Shown here: piece after piece, positions 8,799 to 18,050 of the stretch
Position numbering within the stretch: position 1 is the stretch's first letter
How the letters are laid out: each line of letters starts with the position of its first letter
Assembly (NCBI RefSeq): GCF_900112695.1
Contig: NZ_FOMT01000003.1
Coordinates: 124,001 to 188,000, forward strand
DNA: 64,000 bases
Source: Paenibacillus catalpae
GTDB lineage: Bacteria > Bacillota > Bacilli > Paenibacillales > Paenibacillaceae
Direction of reading: 5' to 3'
Program-made: the position numbers and the translations under genes
Notes under the pieces: generated by a model
What the model saw: the letters and a program-made list of their open reading frames with translations, nothing else
Databases searched by the model: none
What the model was told of the DNA's origin: nothing

Positions 8799-9335
8799 AT
8801 GAACTTAATCCCTTCTTCGTGGAGTACCCCGACTTTTAGTTGTGAAGATTTGCAGCCGTTTGAGATCGGCATGATGCAGGAGTTATACATGGCAAGTGCG
8901 CCGGTCACCTTATGGGACGGCAAAGAGCATGATCCCCATTACATCGAGCGTTCCTATCACGAAGGCATTCTGCCGGAAGGCGGCGTGAAGGAGCAGTTCC
9001 GGATTCAGACCATCAGGCTCAAAACAACAGAGGAAATTGTCGGCTTCATCAGCATGTATCACGGCTATCCGCAGTCCGATTCGCTTTATTTGGCGATGAT
9101 GTGCATAAGCGGAGATTTTCAGAATCAGGGCTACGGCCAGGAAGTGATGAAGCATTTTCTGCTTGAAATCGGGCTGTTGGGCTATTTCGAGATCAGGGTT
9201 AATGTCTCACTCCGCAATTGGGCGGGTCTGCGGTTCTGGACCAAATCCGGCTTTAATCTGATCAGCGGCATCTTTGGCGACACGGAATTTGCAGAGGGCA
9301 AATTTGCGGATATCGAGCTGATTAACCGTTGGTGA
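8799..9335 (+). CDS. GNAT-family N-acetyltransferase (RimJ/RimL-like)
   Basis: 178 residues. The core MMCISGDFQNQGYGQEVMKHFL has the acetyl-CoA P-loop (Q-N-Q-G-Y-G), followed by VNVSLRNWAGLRFWTKSGF, as in small-molecule or ribosomal-protein acetyltransferases. Substrate unknown. ATG at 8799 behind GGGTGAT. Divergent enough from the preceding GNAT that they are not a tandem duplication. Confidence 0.78.
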   Translation: MNLIPSSWSTPTFSCEDLQPFEIGMMQELYMASAPVTLWDGKEHDPHYIERSYHEGILPEGGVKEQFRIQTIRLKTTEEIVGFISMYHGYPQSDSLYLAMMCISGDFQNQGYGQEVMKHFLLEIGLLGYFEIRVNVSLRNWAGLRFWTKSGFNLISGIFGDTEFAEGKFADIELINRW

Positions 9336-9364
9336 TAAAAAGCTGTGAATTTTTAGATGTCATT

Positions 9365-9446
9365 GTGTAATGATTATAACTATGTTAAGATTGTAATTAT
9401 TCTAAATTATAATCATTCTAAATAAGATGGAAGTACAGAGTATAAT
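9365..9446 (+). promoter_or_regulatory. fur promoter with three PerR-like boxes
   Basis: TATAAT at 9441-9446. Upstream are three 15-base 7-1-7 sequences close to the PerR box TTATAATNATTATAA: 9407-9421 (one mismatch, overlapping the -35 zone), 9391-9405 (two mismatches) and 9365-9379 (two mismatches). In Bacillus subtilis fur is a PerR target, so peroxide-sensing control is expected here. They resemble Fur boxes less well because the flanking G/C of the Fur motif is missing. Confidence 0.72.
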
Positions 9447-9476
9447 GAAGCACAGGAAAGGCGGGTGAGCTTTACG

Positions 9477-9950
9477 ATGATCGAGGAACAATTAGAAACG
9501 ATCAACCGTCAACTAAGAACAAAGGGTTACAAATTAACGCCGCAGCGGGCAGCGACCGTTCGTGTATTGCTGGAGAATGAGAAGGATCATCTGAGTGCAG
9601 AGGATGTCTACATGCTGCTTAAACGCAGCAATCCGGATATTGGACTTGCAACGGTCTATCGTTCCCTGGAACTGCTGAGTGAGCTGCATGTTGTGGAAAA
9701 AGTGAATTTTGGCGACGGCGCGACGCGTTACGATCTTCGCAGCAGTGATCAGGAGCATCACCATCATCATCTGATCTGTACCGAATGCGGTACGGTTGAG
9801 GAGATTAAGGATGACTGGCTGCTTCCGATGGAGAATCGGATTGCAAAGGAATTCGGATTTAAGGTATTGGATCACCGGCTTGATTTCCATGGAATTTGCA
9901 AAGCCTGCAAAAGCAAGGCAAGCGACAATGACCATAAAGCGGTATCTTAA
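9477..9950 (+). CDS. fur: Ferric uptake regulator Fur
   Basis: 157 residues, very similar in reading to Bacillus Fur: winged-helix DNA-binding part with YKLTPQR, ATVRVLLENEKDHLSAEDVY and GLATVYRSLELL, then dimer domain with a five-His run (HHHHHLICTECG) and a second CxxC (CKACK) for structural zinc. It represses iron-uptake genes when Fe(II) is bound, for example at the Fur box at 4479. I chose ATG 9477 because GGGTGA lies 8 bases upstream; an in-frame GTG at 9465 would overlap that site. Confidence 0.93.
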   Translation: MIEEQLETINRQLRTKGYKLTPQRAATVRVLLENEKDHLSAEDVYMLLKRSNPDIGLATVYRSLELLSELHVVEKVNFGDGATRYDLRSSDQEHHHHHLICTECGTVEEIKDDWLLPMENRIAKEFGFKVLDHRLDFHGICKACKSKASDNDHKAVS

Positions 9951-9956
9951 AATAAT

Positions 9957-10002
9957 AAGGAGCCTTGGGATCGATGGATCGACCCAAAGGCTCCTTTTTT
10001 TA
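9957..10002. terminator. Hairpin terminator between fur and the DUF1904 gene
   Basis: AAGGAGCCTTGGG pairs with CCCAAAGGCTCCTT (one bulge), followed by a T-run on the + strand. The stop codon of the convergent DUF1904 gene lies in its tail. Confidence 0.8.
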
Positions 10003-10332
10003 TTCACATGGCTTGCCGTTTATGTAGTAGCTGTCCTCGCGATAAGTGCGGAACGCAACCTCCACCTCATCCGTTCCGATACTTGCCAGATATGTGGTGA
10101 TCGCTTGCGCGAAACGGTCACGTACAGCTTGTCCGCGCTCGAACCAGCCCACTTCCACAAACGGGTAGGATTGTCCTTCGTCAAGGCCTCCGAAGATAGC
10201 GGTCGTGTGAATGTAGTCCATCGTAAAATTATCCGTACCGCACTCGCATATGGAAGCCAGTTCTTCTGCCAGGGCAAGGCTGACCGTTGAAAGCCGTTCT
10301 GCGGGTATTCCCCGGAATAATAGTTGCGGCAT
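10000..10332 (-). CDS. DUF1904 family protein (tautomerase-like fold)
   Basis: 110 residues starting MPQLLFRGIP. A proline directly after the initiator Met is the catalytic base in the tautomerase/MIF superfamily, to which DUF1904 belongs structurally. The rest (VEVGWFERGQAVRDRFAQAITTYL) fits that family. Enzymatic activity is not proven. ATG 10332 follows AGGTGA at 7 bases; the longer frame to 10356 would hide the N-terminal proline. Confidence 0.78.
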   Translation of the reverse strand: MPQLLFRGIPAERLSTVSLALAEELASICECGTDNFTMDYIHTTAIFGGLDEGQSYPFVEVGWFERGQAVRDRFAQAITTYLASIGTDEVEVAFRTYREDSYYINGKPCE

Positions 10333-10480
10333 AATATGCTCACCTCTTTCCTTCATTGCTGTCTAACCAATAGATTACCTTGACCCGGCAACAGATTGCA
10401 ATGGCGGTTGCGGACTTTGCTGTTTTTGCGTTATCGTTGAGAGAAGAAAGGCCCCCTTATGCAAGGGAGCCTGCCGGAAT

Positions 10481-12355
10481 TCAACTGTATTTCAGCCAAA
10501 TATTGCTGAGGGCAAGCAGCGGCCAAATATAATTGTTGCTGGCATAATGGACGTAGACACTGCCGGGAAGCGCTCCGCCCGTGGGGTAGGTGTAAGTCCA
10601 ATCATGCCGGTCAAGAGACTGTAAAAGGGCTTCGACACCGCGCTCAAGGGCCGGTGTAGGCTTTGGCAGCGCGGCAGTCAGCCCATCAAGCGCCCATGCG
10701 GTCTGAGATGGTGTACTGCCGTTTAAAGGGACGTAACGTCTGACTTTATCGCTGATGCAGGATTCACCCCAGCCGCCATCCTCATTCTGGACTTCAAGCA
10801 GCCAATCGACGCCTTTTTTGACAGCCGGATGATCCTCCGCAATGCCTACAGCCGTCAGCCCCTGAATAGCGGCGCTTGTGCCATGTACATATGTGATGCC
10901 CCACCGGCCATACCAGCTTCCGTTGCTTTCCTGCTGGGACAGGACCCAACGGATAGTGGATTCGATCCAGCTGTTGCCGGCATTCATGCCAAGCTCCTGG
11001 CCGAGAAACTGCAATGTCCTTGAGGTCAAATCGACGGTAGAGGGATCAACGGCGATATCCTTGGCTCCGTCAAAAGCAAAAAAGTTGATCGGAAGCCGTG
11101 AGCCCTCCCGCTCAAAAGCCGGCCAGCCGCCATTATCGTTACGCATCGTCAGCACCCAGTTCAATCCGCGCTGCCAGTCCGCCTGAAGCTCCGGCGTACG
11201 TGAGCTGTAAGGCTGAATAGCGCGCAAAGCGGCGGTCGTATCATCCACATCCGGATAAAGGGTATTCACATTCGAGAAGCCCCAGCCGCCTGCAGGTGTC
11301 CCTGGATTGCGGATGGCCCAGTCCCCAAGCTGGCTTTGCTGTCTTTGGCGCAGATAGGTGCCGGCGTTCTCCAGTGCGGTTGAGGTCGGGTTTACTCCGG
11401 ATTTGCGCAAGGCATGAACAAGCATGGCGGTGTCCCATACCTCGGAGGAGGCAATCTGCACATGGCTGTTGTTGCACATGACAGAACGGATGCCGGTTAC
11501 CATGCGGTGAATCAGTGGTGAGCTAGGGGAATAACCGAGCATAAGAAGTGCCAGAATCATAAACATGGTAGCTGTTGTATAGGTAAGCAGCGTGCCGTCC
11601 GGTTCGAGACGGTCGAACATGAACTGAACCGCCTTCTCCTGCGGGGTAGGCGATTCGAACGGAAGCAGCTCGGACAGGGATAAGGATCCGACCAAGGTGG
11701 CAAGGGCTGCAATCCATGGCGAATCATTCTCGAATTTCTTCGAACTGCTTGCAAACAGATCGGACAGATCAGGCATGGACGCGCTGGGCTGCGTGAACTG
11801 GGCATTAGCCAGCATAATGATCGGTACGATATGTACGCGGGCATGCCCGGACAAGGAGTACAGATCAATACCGATCCCATGCTCGGAGAAAAAGACCTCC
11901 AGAGGAATGCGCATCGACTTCGGCCATGTTGCCTGACCTGCCGAGGCGAGAATGGCTTGCGTCAGAAGAGAACGGATTTTGGACAAGCCGCCCTTGCTTA
12001 GAATAAACTGCTTGGCTCGTTGCAGCCGCGGGTCCTGCTTGGTCAAATAACCGGAGTAAAGCAGAGCAAAATAAGCTTCGGAAGTAGCATCCAAATTGCC
12101 GTCTTCTTCGTCCGGGTATATTTTCCACGCACCGTTAGGAAGCTGTCTGCTTAATATCCGCTGGGCTATTTGTCGAATAAGGGCTTCGCCCTGTCCGTAA
12201 CCAAGCATCCGGAGAATAATGATGAAGTAACTGTCCGGCATCGTGCCGGAATCAAAGCAAAGGCGCCATGCGCCATCCGACGATTGCAGCTGCAGAAGCT
12301 CACTCTGCATTCGTTCGATCCTCGCGCGGATCCGATTCATATCCATATTCCGCAT
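10481..12355 (-). CDS. shc: Squalene-hopene/sporulenol cyclase-type terpenoid cyclase
   Basis: 624 residues, the usual length for bacterial class II triterpene cyclases. The catalytic DxDD acid motif is present as PDVDDT, and several QW repeats are visible (QLPNGAWK, NDNGGWPAFE, QESNGSWYGRWG, NEDGGWGES). These enzymes cyclise squalene to hopene or, in Bacillus, tetraprenyl-beta-curcumene to sporulenol at the membrane. The choice between the two cannot be made from the sequence by eye. Neither a squalene synthase nor a tetraprenyl-beta-curcumene synthase gene lies nearby. Start ATG 12355 behind AAAGGA; internal ATGs at 12346 and 12340 are alternatives. Confidence 0.9.
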   Translation of the reverse strand: MRNMDMNRIRARIERMQSELLQLQSSDGAWRLCFDSGTMPDSYFIIILRMLGYGQGEALIRQIAQRILSRQLPNGAWKIYPDEEDGNLDATSEAYFALLYSGYLTKQDPRLQRAKQFILSKGGLSKIRSLLTQAILASAGQATWPKSMRIPLEVFFSEHGIGIDLYSLSGHARVHIVPIIMLANAQFTQPSASMPDLSDLFASSSKKFENDSPWIAALATLVGSLSLSELLPFESPTPQEKAVQFMFDRLEPDGTLLTYTTATMFMILALLMLGYSPSSPLIHRMVTGIRSVMCNNSHVQIASSEVWDTAMLVHALRKSGVNPTSTALENAGTYLRQRQQSQLGDWAIRNPGTPAGGWGFSNVNTLYPDVDDTTAALRAIQPYSSRTPELQADWQRGLNWVLTMRNDNGGWPAFEREGSRLPINFFAFDGAKDIAVDPSTVDLTSRTLQFLGQELGMNAGNSWIESTIRWVLSQQESNGSWYGRWGITYVHGTSAAIQGLTAVGIAEDHPAVKKGVDWLLEVQNEDGGWGESCISDKVRRYVPLNGSTPSQTAWALDGLTAALPKPTPALERGVEALLQSLDRHDWTYTYPTGGALPGSVYVHYASNNYIWPLLALSNIWLKYS

Positions 12356-12465
12356 TCATTCCTTTACTGCGATGATATTGCTGCTTGTAATGTATATGCG
12401 GGAGCCCGCGGGGAAAGCCTTGCAACTTTCCATGCGTTACCATAATGAGAGGAGATGTTGGTCCG

Positions 12466-12813
12466 ATGTACGACATTACAATTGATTTGTATAAAAACTG
12501 GATTGATACCGTTAAGGAAGTGTTCAAAGGTTCAGGTCATCCGCTTCCGGGAGACCTGAGCGACACGGAGGTTGCTATTGCGTATTTCCGCCAGACCGCA
12601 CAGTCGGATGAGGAGGCGGCAGCGCAGCAGCAGTTAAATGAAGAAAGGCTCAGGGGCATGCAGCAAACGATTATGGACAACTTCGAGGAGGTTGTGCTGC
12701 CGGATATCAGGAATCGGACGCGTTACTCAGGCAGCCGGTTCTGCTTCCAATGGGTATACAACAATGGCGAACATATTGTCGAGGAGTATTCCTCTTACCG
12801 TATTCCGTTGTAA
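12466..12813 (+). CDS. Hypothetical protein
   Basis: 115 residues, soluble, acidic in the middle with a helical QxxxxEERLRGMQQTIMDNFEE stretch. No motif recognised. The ATG at 12466 follows AGGAGATG by 8 bases; an upstream in-frame ATG at 12445 precedes that site and is unlikely. Divergent from the cyclase gene and ended by a terminator shared with the next gene. Confidence 0.6.
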   Translation: MYDITIDLYKNWIDTVKEVFKGSGHPLPGDLSDTEVAIAYFRQTAQSDEEAAAQQQLNEERLRGMQQTIMDNFEEVVLPDIRNRTRYSGSRFCFQWVYNNGEHIVEEYSSYRIPL

Positions 12814-12817
12814 CAGA

Positions 12818-12858
12818 AAAAAGAGGCTGACCCGATAGACGACCGGGCAGCCTCTTCC
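12818..12858. terminator. Bidirectional hairpin terminator
   Basis: AAGAGGCTGACCCG / CGGGCAGCCTCTT with a small mismatch, flanked by A-run (left) and CTTCCTG (right), between convergent genes. Confidence 0.75.
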
Positions 12859-12866
12859 TGTTTCAG

Positions 12867-13163
12867 TTATTCATCCGCTTCCTTGTAGTGCTCTGCGCAA
12901 AAGGCGAGCAGCTCCTGCTCTTCTTCATCCTCTAATTCGAAATCGAGCAGCTTCTCCGTAACCCGTTCAATCAGCTCGTGCTTGATCAGGCGGCCGCCGC
13001 TTTCCTCTGCACTGTATACGGCCCGGATATAAATGCCGCTCTTCGAATACAGCTCATCTTCCTCATCCAGATCAATATCAATCAGGAACTCATAACGGCG
13101 TCCGGATAAAATACCGAATGGATCTTTAATAAATTCTACGCTATAGCCTGTAATCTCAAGCAT
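12867..13163 (-). CDS. Conserved hypothetical acidic protein (DUF6509-like)
   Basis: 98 residues, start MLEITGYSVEFIKDPFGI, rich in Asp/Glu (DLDEEDELYS, ELEDEEEQELLAFC). It reads like the short Bacillales family called DUF6509; function unknown. ATG 13163 behind AAAGGATG. Its start is 13 bases downstream of the pseudouridine synthase stop, so the two probably share a transcript. Confidence 0.65.
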   Translation of the reverse strand: MLEITGYSVEFIKDPFGILSGRRYEFLIDIDLDEEDELYSKSGIYIRAVYSAEESGGRLIKHELIERVTEKLLDFELEDEEEQELLAFCAEHYKEADE

Positions 13164-13176
13164 TGGTTATCATCCT

Positions 13177-14139
13177 TTACTTCTTCTGTCTGGTTTGGGC
13201 TGTCTCGTTCCGAAGCGGATTGTAGAACAGCTTGGGAATACCGGTATCAAACTTCAGCATTTCCCCGGTTACCGGGTGTTCAAAAGCAAGAATACGCGCA
13301 TGCAGGCCAAGACGCCCGATCGGTTTGGTCCGGGAGCCGTATTTTTTATCTCCCGCGATAGGGTGCCCGATATCCTCCATATGGACGCGGATCTGATTTT
13401 TACGGCCGGTCTCCAGATGAACCTCCAAGAGGGAGAACGCTTTGCCGGGCTGCAGCAGCTTGTAGTGGGTAACCGCATGCTGTCCGTCGTTGGGGTACGG
13501 GCTGGAGTACATCTTCAGCGTCTTGCTCTCTTTCAGCCAGGAGGTAATGGTCCCCTCTGTCCGTTTCACTTCGCCTTCGACAAGCGCGACATAAGATCGT
13601 TCCTTCACGATGGTCTGCCACTCTTCCTGAAGCTTCTGCTGCACGGCTTCGCTTTTTGCGAACATCAGTACCCCGGAAGTATCCCGGTCGAGACGGTGAA
13701 CGATAAAGATCCGGTTCTTCGGATCTGCCGTGCGGACATGCGCCATAAGCTGGCGGTATGCGGTCAGATCGGCTTCCTTGTCCGAAGCGATCGTGAGAAG
13801 TCCTGCGTCTTTGCTTGCGACAATGACATGATCATCCTCGTGCAGGATCGTAAGTCCGATGAAGGGAACCTTCTCCTGCTCCCGTTCTTTGCGGATGACC
13901 ACGGTTTGTCCCGGCTGAAGCTGATAGTTATATTTCGTTTCAACGTGATCATTCACGTAAACTTGTCCATGCGCGAGGAGCGATTTGACCGAATTGCGGC
14001 CCTGGTTCAAATGAGCCAGTAAAAAAACGAGCAGCTCAGATGCCTCGGTGACGGCAAACGACTTGTTTGGCGCCGGATTCTTGGCCTGGGTGCTCTTGGC
14101 CTGACTATTTTTAGCCGGGCTATAGGGTTTCTTTGACAT
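13177..14139 (-). CDS. RluA-family 23S rRNA pseudouridine synthase
   Basis: 320 residues: a basic, Ala/Lys/Ser-rich N-terminal tail, an S4 RNA-binding domain (LNQGRNSVKSLLAHGQVYVN), then the RluA catalytic domain with HRLDRDTSG containing the catalytic Asp, and the HLETGRKNQIRVHMEDIGHPIAGD block. It isomerises uridines in RNA; which site is not predictable. Start ATG 14139 behind AGGAGGAA; an in-frame extension to 14208 lacks a ribosome binding site. Confidence 0.88.
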   Translation of the reverse strand: MSKKPYSPAKNSQAKSTQAKNPAPNKSFAVTEASELLVFLLAHLNQGRNSVKSLLAHGQVYVNDHVETKYNYQLQPGQTVVIRKEREQEKVPFIGLTILHEDDHVIVASKDAGLLTIASDKEADLTAYRQLMAHVRTADPKNRIFIVHRLDRDTSGVLMFAKSEAVQQKLQEEWQTIVKERSYVALVEGEVKRTEGTITSWLKESKTLKMYSSPYPNDGQHAVTHYKLLQPGKAFSLLEVHLETGRKNQIRVHMEDIGHPIAGDKKYGSRTKPIGRLGLHARILAFEHPVTGEMLKFDTGIPKLFYNPLRNETAQTRQKK

Positions 14140-14417
14140 GAATTTACGTTCCTCCTGCTTTGTCCAAAACATGGGTTGCAAACCAACCCGTTTACTTGGC
14201 TTCTTCAAGCTTGACTGCTATCACTATACCATGACAAGGCTGGCAAATTCTACGCGGAGGGCTTCATATTGCGTTCATGTTGAGCCGATATAATATACGT
14301 TGGTATTATTACCCTATGAAACCATTTTCATAGACAAACGCAGGCAGATAGTGGTACGATTAATAAATCTATCATTATCACTGGTAATACAGTAAGAATT
14401 TGGGGGAAATGGTAAAC

Positions 14418-15956
14418 GTGAAAAGAAATCTAGCTTATGCCTTGTTAAGCCCGCTGCTTGCAGCAGGCCTCTTGCTTTCTCCGCTGGCGGCGCCTCAGCA
14501 TGCTGCAGCTGCTCCGGTCAAATTGGCTGCCACAGCCAAAACTTCGATTAGCGTCTATGTCGATGATAAGAAGCTATCTCTCTCCAAAGCTCCTTATACG
14601 AAAAATGGCGTAACCTACGTGCCGATGCGCGAGCTGTTTAAAGCCCTCGATGCTTCGGTAACATGGGAAGCCAAAGCACAAACGATCATTGTACGGAAAG
14701 ACTTCACGTCCATTACGTTAACGATTGGCAATAAGACGGCTCTCATCAACGGGAAATCGGTGAAGCTGGATGGAGCGCCCGAGATTAAGAACAATACAAC
14801 CTATGTTCCGGCCCGCTTTGTTGCCGAGTCGCTTGGCGGTACGGTGAAATGGGATAACGCAGGTCGTGCGGTGCGCATTACAACAGAAGAATATGAGTGG
14901 GAGAAGGAATACGAGCAGGTTCAGGAAGAGCTGAGCAATCGCCCGAAATATACACCAAAGCAAATCGTTGATATGTACGACGACAGCGTTGTAACGATTA
15001 CGACGAATTTAGCTCTTGGCAGCGGCGTGGTTATTGACGACCGTTATATCCTGACGAATTATCATGTAATGCAGGATGCCTCTTCGGCAACGGCAATTAC
15101 CGTTAATAACAAGGAGATCAAAGTGTCCGGCGTAGTCGCCTACAGCAAGGACAATGATCTCGCTATTATCCAGACAGACCGTTCGATCGGTGCAACGCCT
15201 GTTGAGGTAGGCTACGGCAGCCTGAACGTGAAAAAAGGCGATAAGGTTGTCGCGATCGGAAGCCCGCTTGGTCTTCAAAATACGGTCTCTGACGGATTAA
15301 TCAGCGGCGTTGTATACATAGGCAGTACACGCTATATCCAGACGAGTGCTCCAATTGACCATGGCAGCTCCGGCGGTGCATTGTTTGATGAATACGGTGA
15401 GTTGATTGGCATTACATCCGGGGGGTATACCTCTCAGGCTGACTTAAACTTTGCCGTCTCGTCGCTCTATGGAGCGATTCTGATGGAGGATCTTCCTGCT
15501 AAGCCTGCAGATAACGTGAAATTCCTTGATCCAACACTGCCGGCAACTCTTGTCGGCGAATCGAATGACAAAATTGCGGCTCTGCTGAAAGAGCAGTTCA
15601 GCTCGCTTAATACGGACCAAGGAATGTTGGAACTGAGCAATTGGAAGGTTACTCGGGATTCGCAGGGCTGGCTCGTTATTACATCCGATATTGATCCGGT
15701 ATTTTACACTTATTACGGCGGTCAGACCAAAGAGGAGCTTCGTACCTGGGCAATTAACCTGGCTTACGAGCTTCATCGCATGCTGCCAGGCGACAAGATC
15801 CAGTTCCAGATTTTCTTCGATCGTATATTTGGCTTCGAGCCGCGCGGCTTTGACTCCAGTGAAGTGAAGGCGCTCGGCAATGAGAAATGGCAAGTCCGCT
15901 TCCCGGTTCTGGATATGCAGTTTAAAGATCAGCTTTATATTGATGTAAGGGACTAA
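14418..15956 (+). CDS. Secreted HtrA-like serine protease with copper-amine-oxidase-type N-terminal domain
   Basis: 512 residues. Signal peptide (LLSPLLAAGLLLSPLAAPQHAAAA). Residues about 35-150 form a 'copper amine oxidase N-terminal' beta module with two repeats (YVPMRELFKALDASVTWE and YVPARFVAESLGGTVKWD), common in Paenibacillus surface proteins. Then a trypsin-fold S1C protease with triad His (TNYHVM), Asp (DNDLAII) and Ser (HGSSGGALF). No PDZ domain follows; instead a C-terminal region of about 150 residues of unknown fold. Start GTG 14418 chosen because GGGGGAA lies about 10 bases upstream and the signal peptide then starts cleanly with MKRN. It likely acts in the wall or medium in protein quality control. 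Confidence 0.85.
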   Translation: MKRNLAYALLSPLLAAGLLLSPLAAPQHAAAAPVKLAATAKTSISVYVDDKKLSLSKAPYTKNGVTYVPMRELFKALDASVTWEAKAQTIIVRKDFTSITLTIGNKTALINGKSVKLDGAPEIKNNTTYVPARFVAESLGGTVKWDNAGRAVRITTEEYEWEKEYEQVQEELSNRPKYTPKQIVDMYDDSVVTITTNLALGSGVVIDDRYILTNYHVMQDASSATAITVNNKEIKVSGVVAYSKDNDLAIIQTDRSIGATPVEVGYGSLNVKKGDKVVAIGSPLGLQNTVSDGLISGVVYIGSTRYIQTSAPIDHGSSGGALFDEYGELIGITSGGYTSQADLNFAVSSLYGAILMEDLPAKPADNVKFLDPTLPATLVGESNDKIAALLKEQFSSLNTDQGMLELSNWKVTRDSQGWLVITSDIDPVFYTYYGGQTKEELRTWAINLAYELHRMLPGDKIQFQIFFDRIFGFEPRGFDSSEVKALGNEKWQVRFPVLDMQFKDQLYIDVRD

Positions 15957-15968
15957 TTCCTATTATAC

Positions 15969-16022
15969 GAGAGGCTTACCGCGGGGAGATTTACGCTCCT
16001 TGCGGCAAGCCTCTTCTTTTTT
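15969..16022 (+). terminator. Hairpin terminator
   Basis: GAGGCTTACCGC / GCGGCAAGCCTC stem with one bulge and a T-rich tail after the protease gene. Confidence 0.8.
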
Positions 16023-16080
16023 ACCCGTGTTTTCGGTACAATAGAAGTCATCTTGCATGAGAGTAGAAAGAGGTACCGTG

Positions 16081-17907
16081 ATGAAAGTTGTGTTATCCAC
16101 ACTAAATGCCAAATATATTCATACCTCGCTCGCCCTGCGCTGCTTGAAAGCGTACAGCGGCGAGCAATTTGATATGGAGATTGCCGAGTATACGATTAAG
16201 GATCCGGTGATGAACATTGTTTCGGATATTTTCTCGCGTAATCCAGATGTCGTCGGCTTCTCCTGTTACATCTGGAATATTGAAGAGACCATTACCGTCA
16301 TCAATATGCTGCGCAAAATTATGCCGGAAATTAAGATCGTCCTTGGAGGTCCCGAGGTAAGTTATGACACGGAATATTGGATGCAGCGGATTCCCGAGGT
16401 TGATTTTATCGTCGTTGGCGAAGGGGAAGAGACCTTCCATCATTTGCTGACGGAGATTGAAGGAGCGGGCAAGTACCATATGGTATTCGGTATTGCTTAC
16501 CGCAAGCAGCGCGAGGACCGCGCAGACGTTCTTGTTAATCCGGGCCGTCCCAAGCTGGATCTAGCGACACTGCCATCACCGCACCGTTTCCAGGAGGATA
16601 TTCCACATCTCGGCAGCCGGGTCGTTTATTTCGAGACAAGCCGCGGCTGTCCGTTCAGCTGCCAATTCTGCTTATCGAGTATTGAGGTTGGCGTCCGTTA
16701 CTTCGATATGGAGCGGACGAAAGCCGATATTACGTATTTGATCGATTCCGGCGCGAAGCTGATCAAGTTTGTGGACCGTACGTTTAACATCAAGCGGGAC
16801 TACGCTCTCGAGATGTTCAAATTCCTGATCGAGAACCACCGGGGCTGTGTCTTCCAGTTCGAGATTACGGCAGATATTATGCGACCTGAAGTGCTGGATT
16901 ATTTGGCTGAGCATGCGCCGCCGGGCATCTTCCGCTTCGAGATTGGCGTGCAATCAACGAATGATCCGACGAATGAAGCGGTGCAGCGCCGCCAGAACTG
17001 GAAGAAGCTTGTCCGTACCGTCACGAAGGTGAAGGAGTCCGGCAAGATCGACCAGCATCTGGACTTGATCGCAGGCCTGCCGCTTGAGAATTACGATACA
17101 TTCCGCGGCACGTTTAACGATGTATTCGAATTAGGGCCGGAAGAGCTGCAGCTCGGGTTCCTTAAGATGCTTCGCGGCACGGGCTTGCGCCTTGATGCTG
17201 AGAAGTGGGGTTATATTTATATGGATCATGCCCCTTACGAAATGCTCGGCAATGATCTGATGCCGTTCGGCGACATTGTGCGGATCAAGCGGGTGGAGGA
17301 TGTGCTTGAGAAGTACTGGAATGCGCATCGGATGGACCGCACGCTGAACTATCTAATAAAAGAGGTATTCCCTTCGGCCTTTGATTTCTTCCAATCCTTC
17401 GGGGATTTCTGGGAAGGGAGAGGCTGGCAGAAGATCGGCCATCAGCTTGAGGATTTGTTCTCGCGGCTGTGGGCGTTCCTAGGCGAGTACAAAGCTGGTG
17501 CGGCATCCGAAGAAGTGGATAAGCTGGATCTTGATGTTGTACTTGGCCTCATGAAGTACGATTACTTCCTCAACCATAACTACAAGCCGCGAAAAACATG
17601 GTGGGAGTTCACCATGGACAAAACGGTATGGAGCACTTGGATGCGCCGTCTGATTGAGCATCCGGAGGAAGTATCGGAAGACTTTGCAGCGCTTGGCCTG
17701 AACGAGAAAGAACTGCACAAGCATACGGTTATCGAGATGATCCCGTTTGACCTGGAGCATTATCTGGCAACGGGCGAGATTAATAAAGATAAGCATACGC
17801 TGCTTGCTGTCCTGTACGCTCTGGCCTCCGGCGAGCGTCAGGCGAAGCCGACACCTAAGCCGTTTATGCTGAAAGTAAGCCGCGATGCATTGCCTGTAAG
17901 CTTGTAA
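16081..17907 (+). CDS. B12-binding-domain radical SAM protein (DUF4080)
   Basis: 608 residues. The N-terminal 140 residues form a cobalamin-binding-like Rossmann fold (FSCYIWNIEETI, VLGGPEVSYD, VVGEGEETF). The radical SAM CxxxCxxC is in RGCPFSCQFC. The C-terminal half corresponds to DUF4080, frequent in Firmicutes. It probably catalyses a radical methylation or rearrangement; the substrate is unknown. ATG 16081 behind AAAGAGG; the upstream in-frame ATG at 16057 precedes that site. Confidence 0.85.
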   Translation: MKVVLSTLNAKYIHTSLALRCLKAYSGEQFDMEIAEYTIKDPVMNIVSDIFSRNPDVVGFSCYIWNIEETITVINMLRKIMPEIKIVLGGPEVSYDTEYWMQRIPEVDFIVVGEGEETFHHLLTEIEGAGKYHMVFGIAYRKQREDRADVLVNPGRPKLDLATLPSPHRFQEDIPHLGSRVVYFETSRGCPFSCQFCLSSIEVGVRYFDMERTKADITYLIDSGAKLIKFVDRTFNIKRDYALEMFKFLIENHRGCVFQFEITADIMRPEVLDYLAEHAPPGIFRFEIGVQSTNDPTNEAVQRRQNWKKLVRTVTKVKESGKIDQHLDLIAGLPLENYDTFRGTFNDVFELGPEELQLGFLKMLRGTGLRLDAEKWGYIYMDHAPYEMLGNDLMPFGDIVRIKRVEDVLEKYWNAHRMDRTLNYLIKEVFPSAFDFFQSFGDFWEGRGWQKIGHQLEDLFSRLWAFLGEYKAGAASEEVDKLDLDVVLGLMKYDYFLNHNYKPRKTWWEFTMDKTVWSTWMRRLIEHPEEVSEDFAALGLNEKELHKHTVIEMIPFDLEHYLATGEINKDKHTLLAVLYALASGERQAKPTPKPFMLKVSRDALPVSL

Positions 17908-17916
17908 AAGTATGGA

Positions 17917-17945
17917 TAAGGCCGCCCTTTGTGGCGGCCTTTCAT
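17917..17945 (+). terminator. Hairpin terminator
   Basis: AAGGCCGCC / GGCGGCCTT with loop CTTTGT, then TTT. Confidence 0.8.
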
Positions 17946-18050
17946 TGTTTAGCGCCGTTCGGCATTCCTTAGGGATATTAAACCATTGCTCACCGTTATC
18001 CATATGATACAATTAGAAGCTATGTGGAGTTTATAAAGGAGCTATTATTT

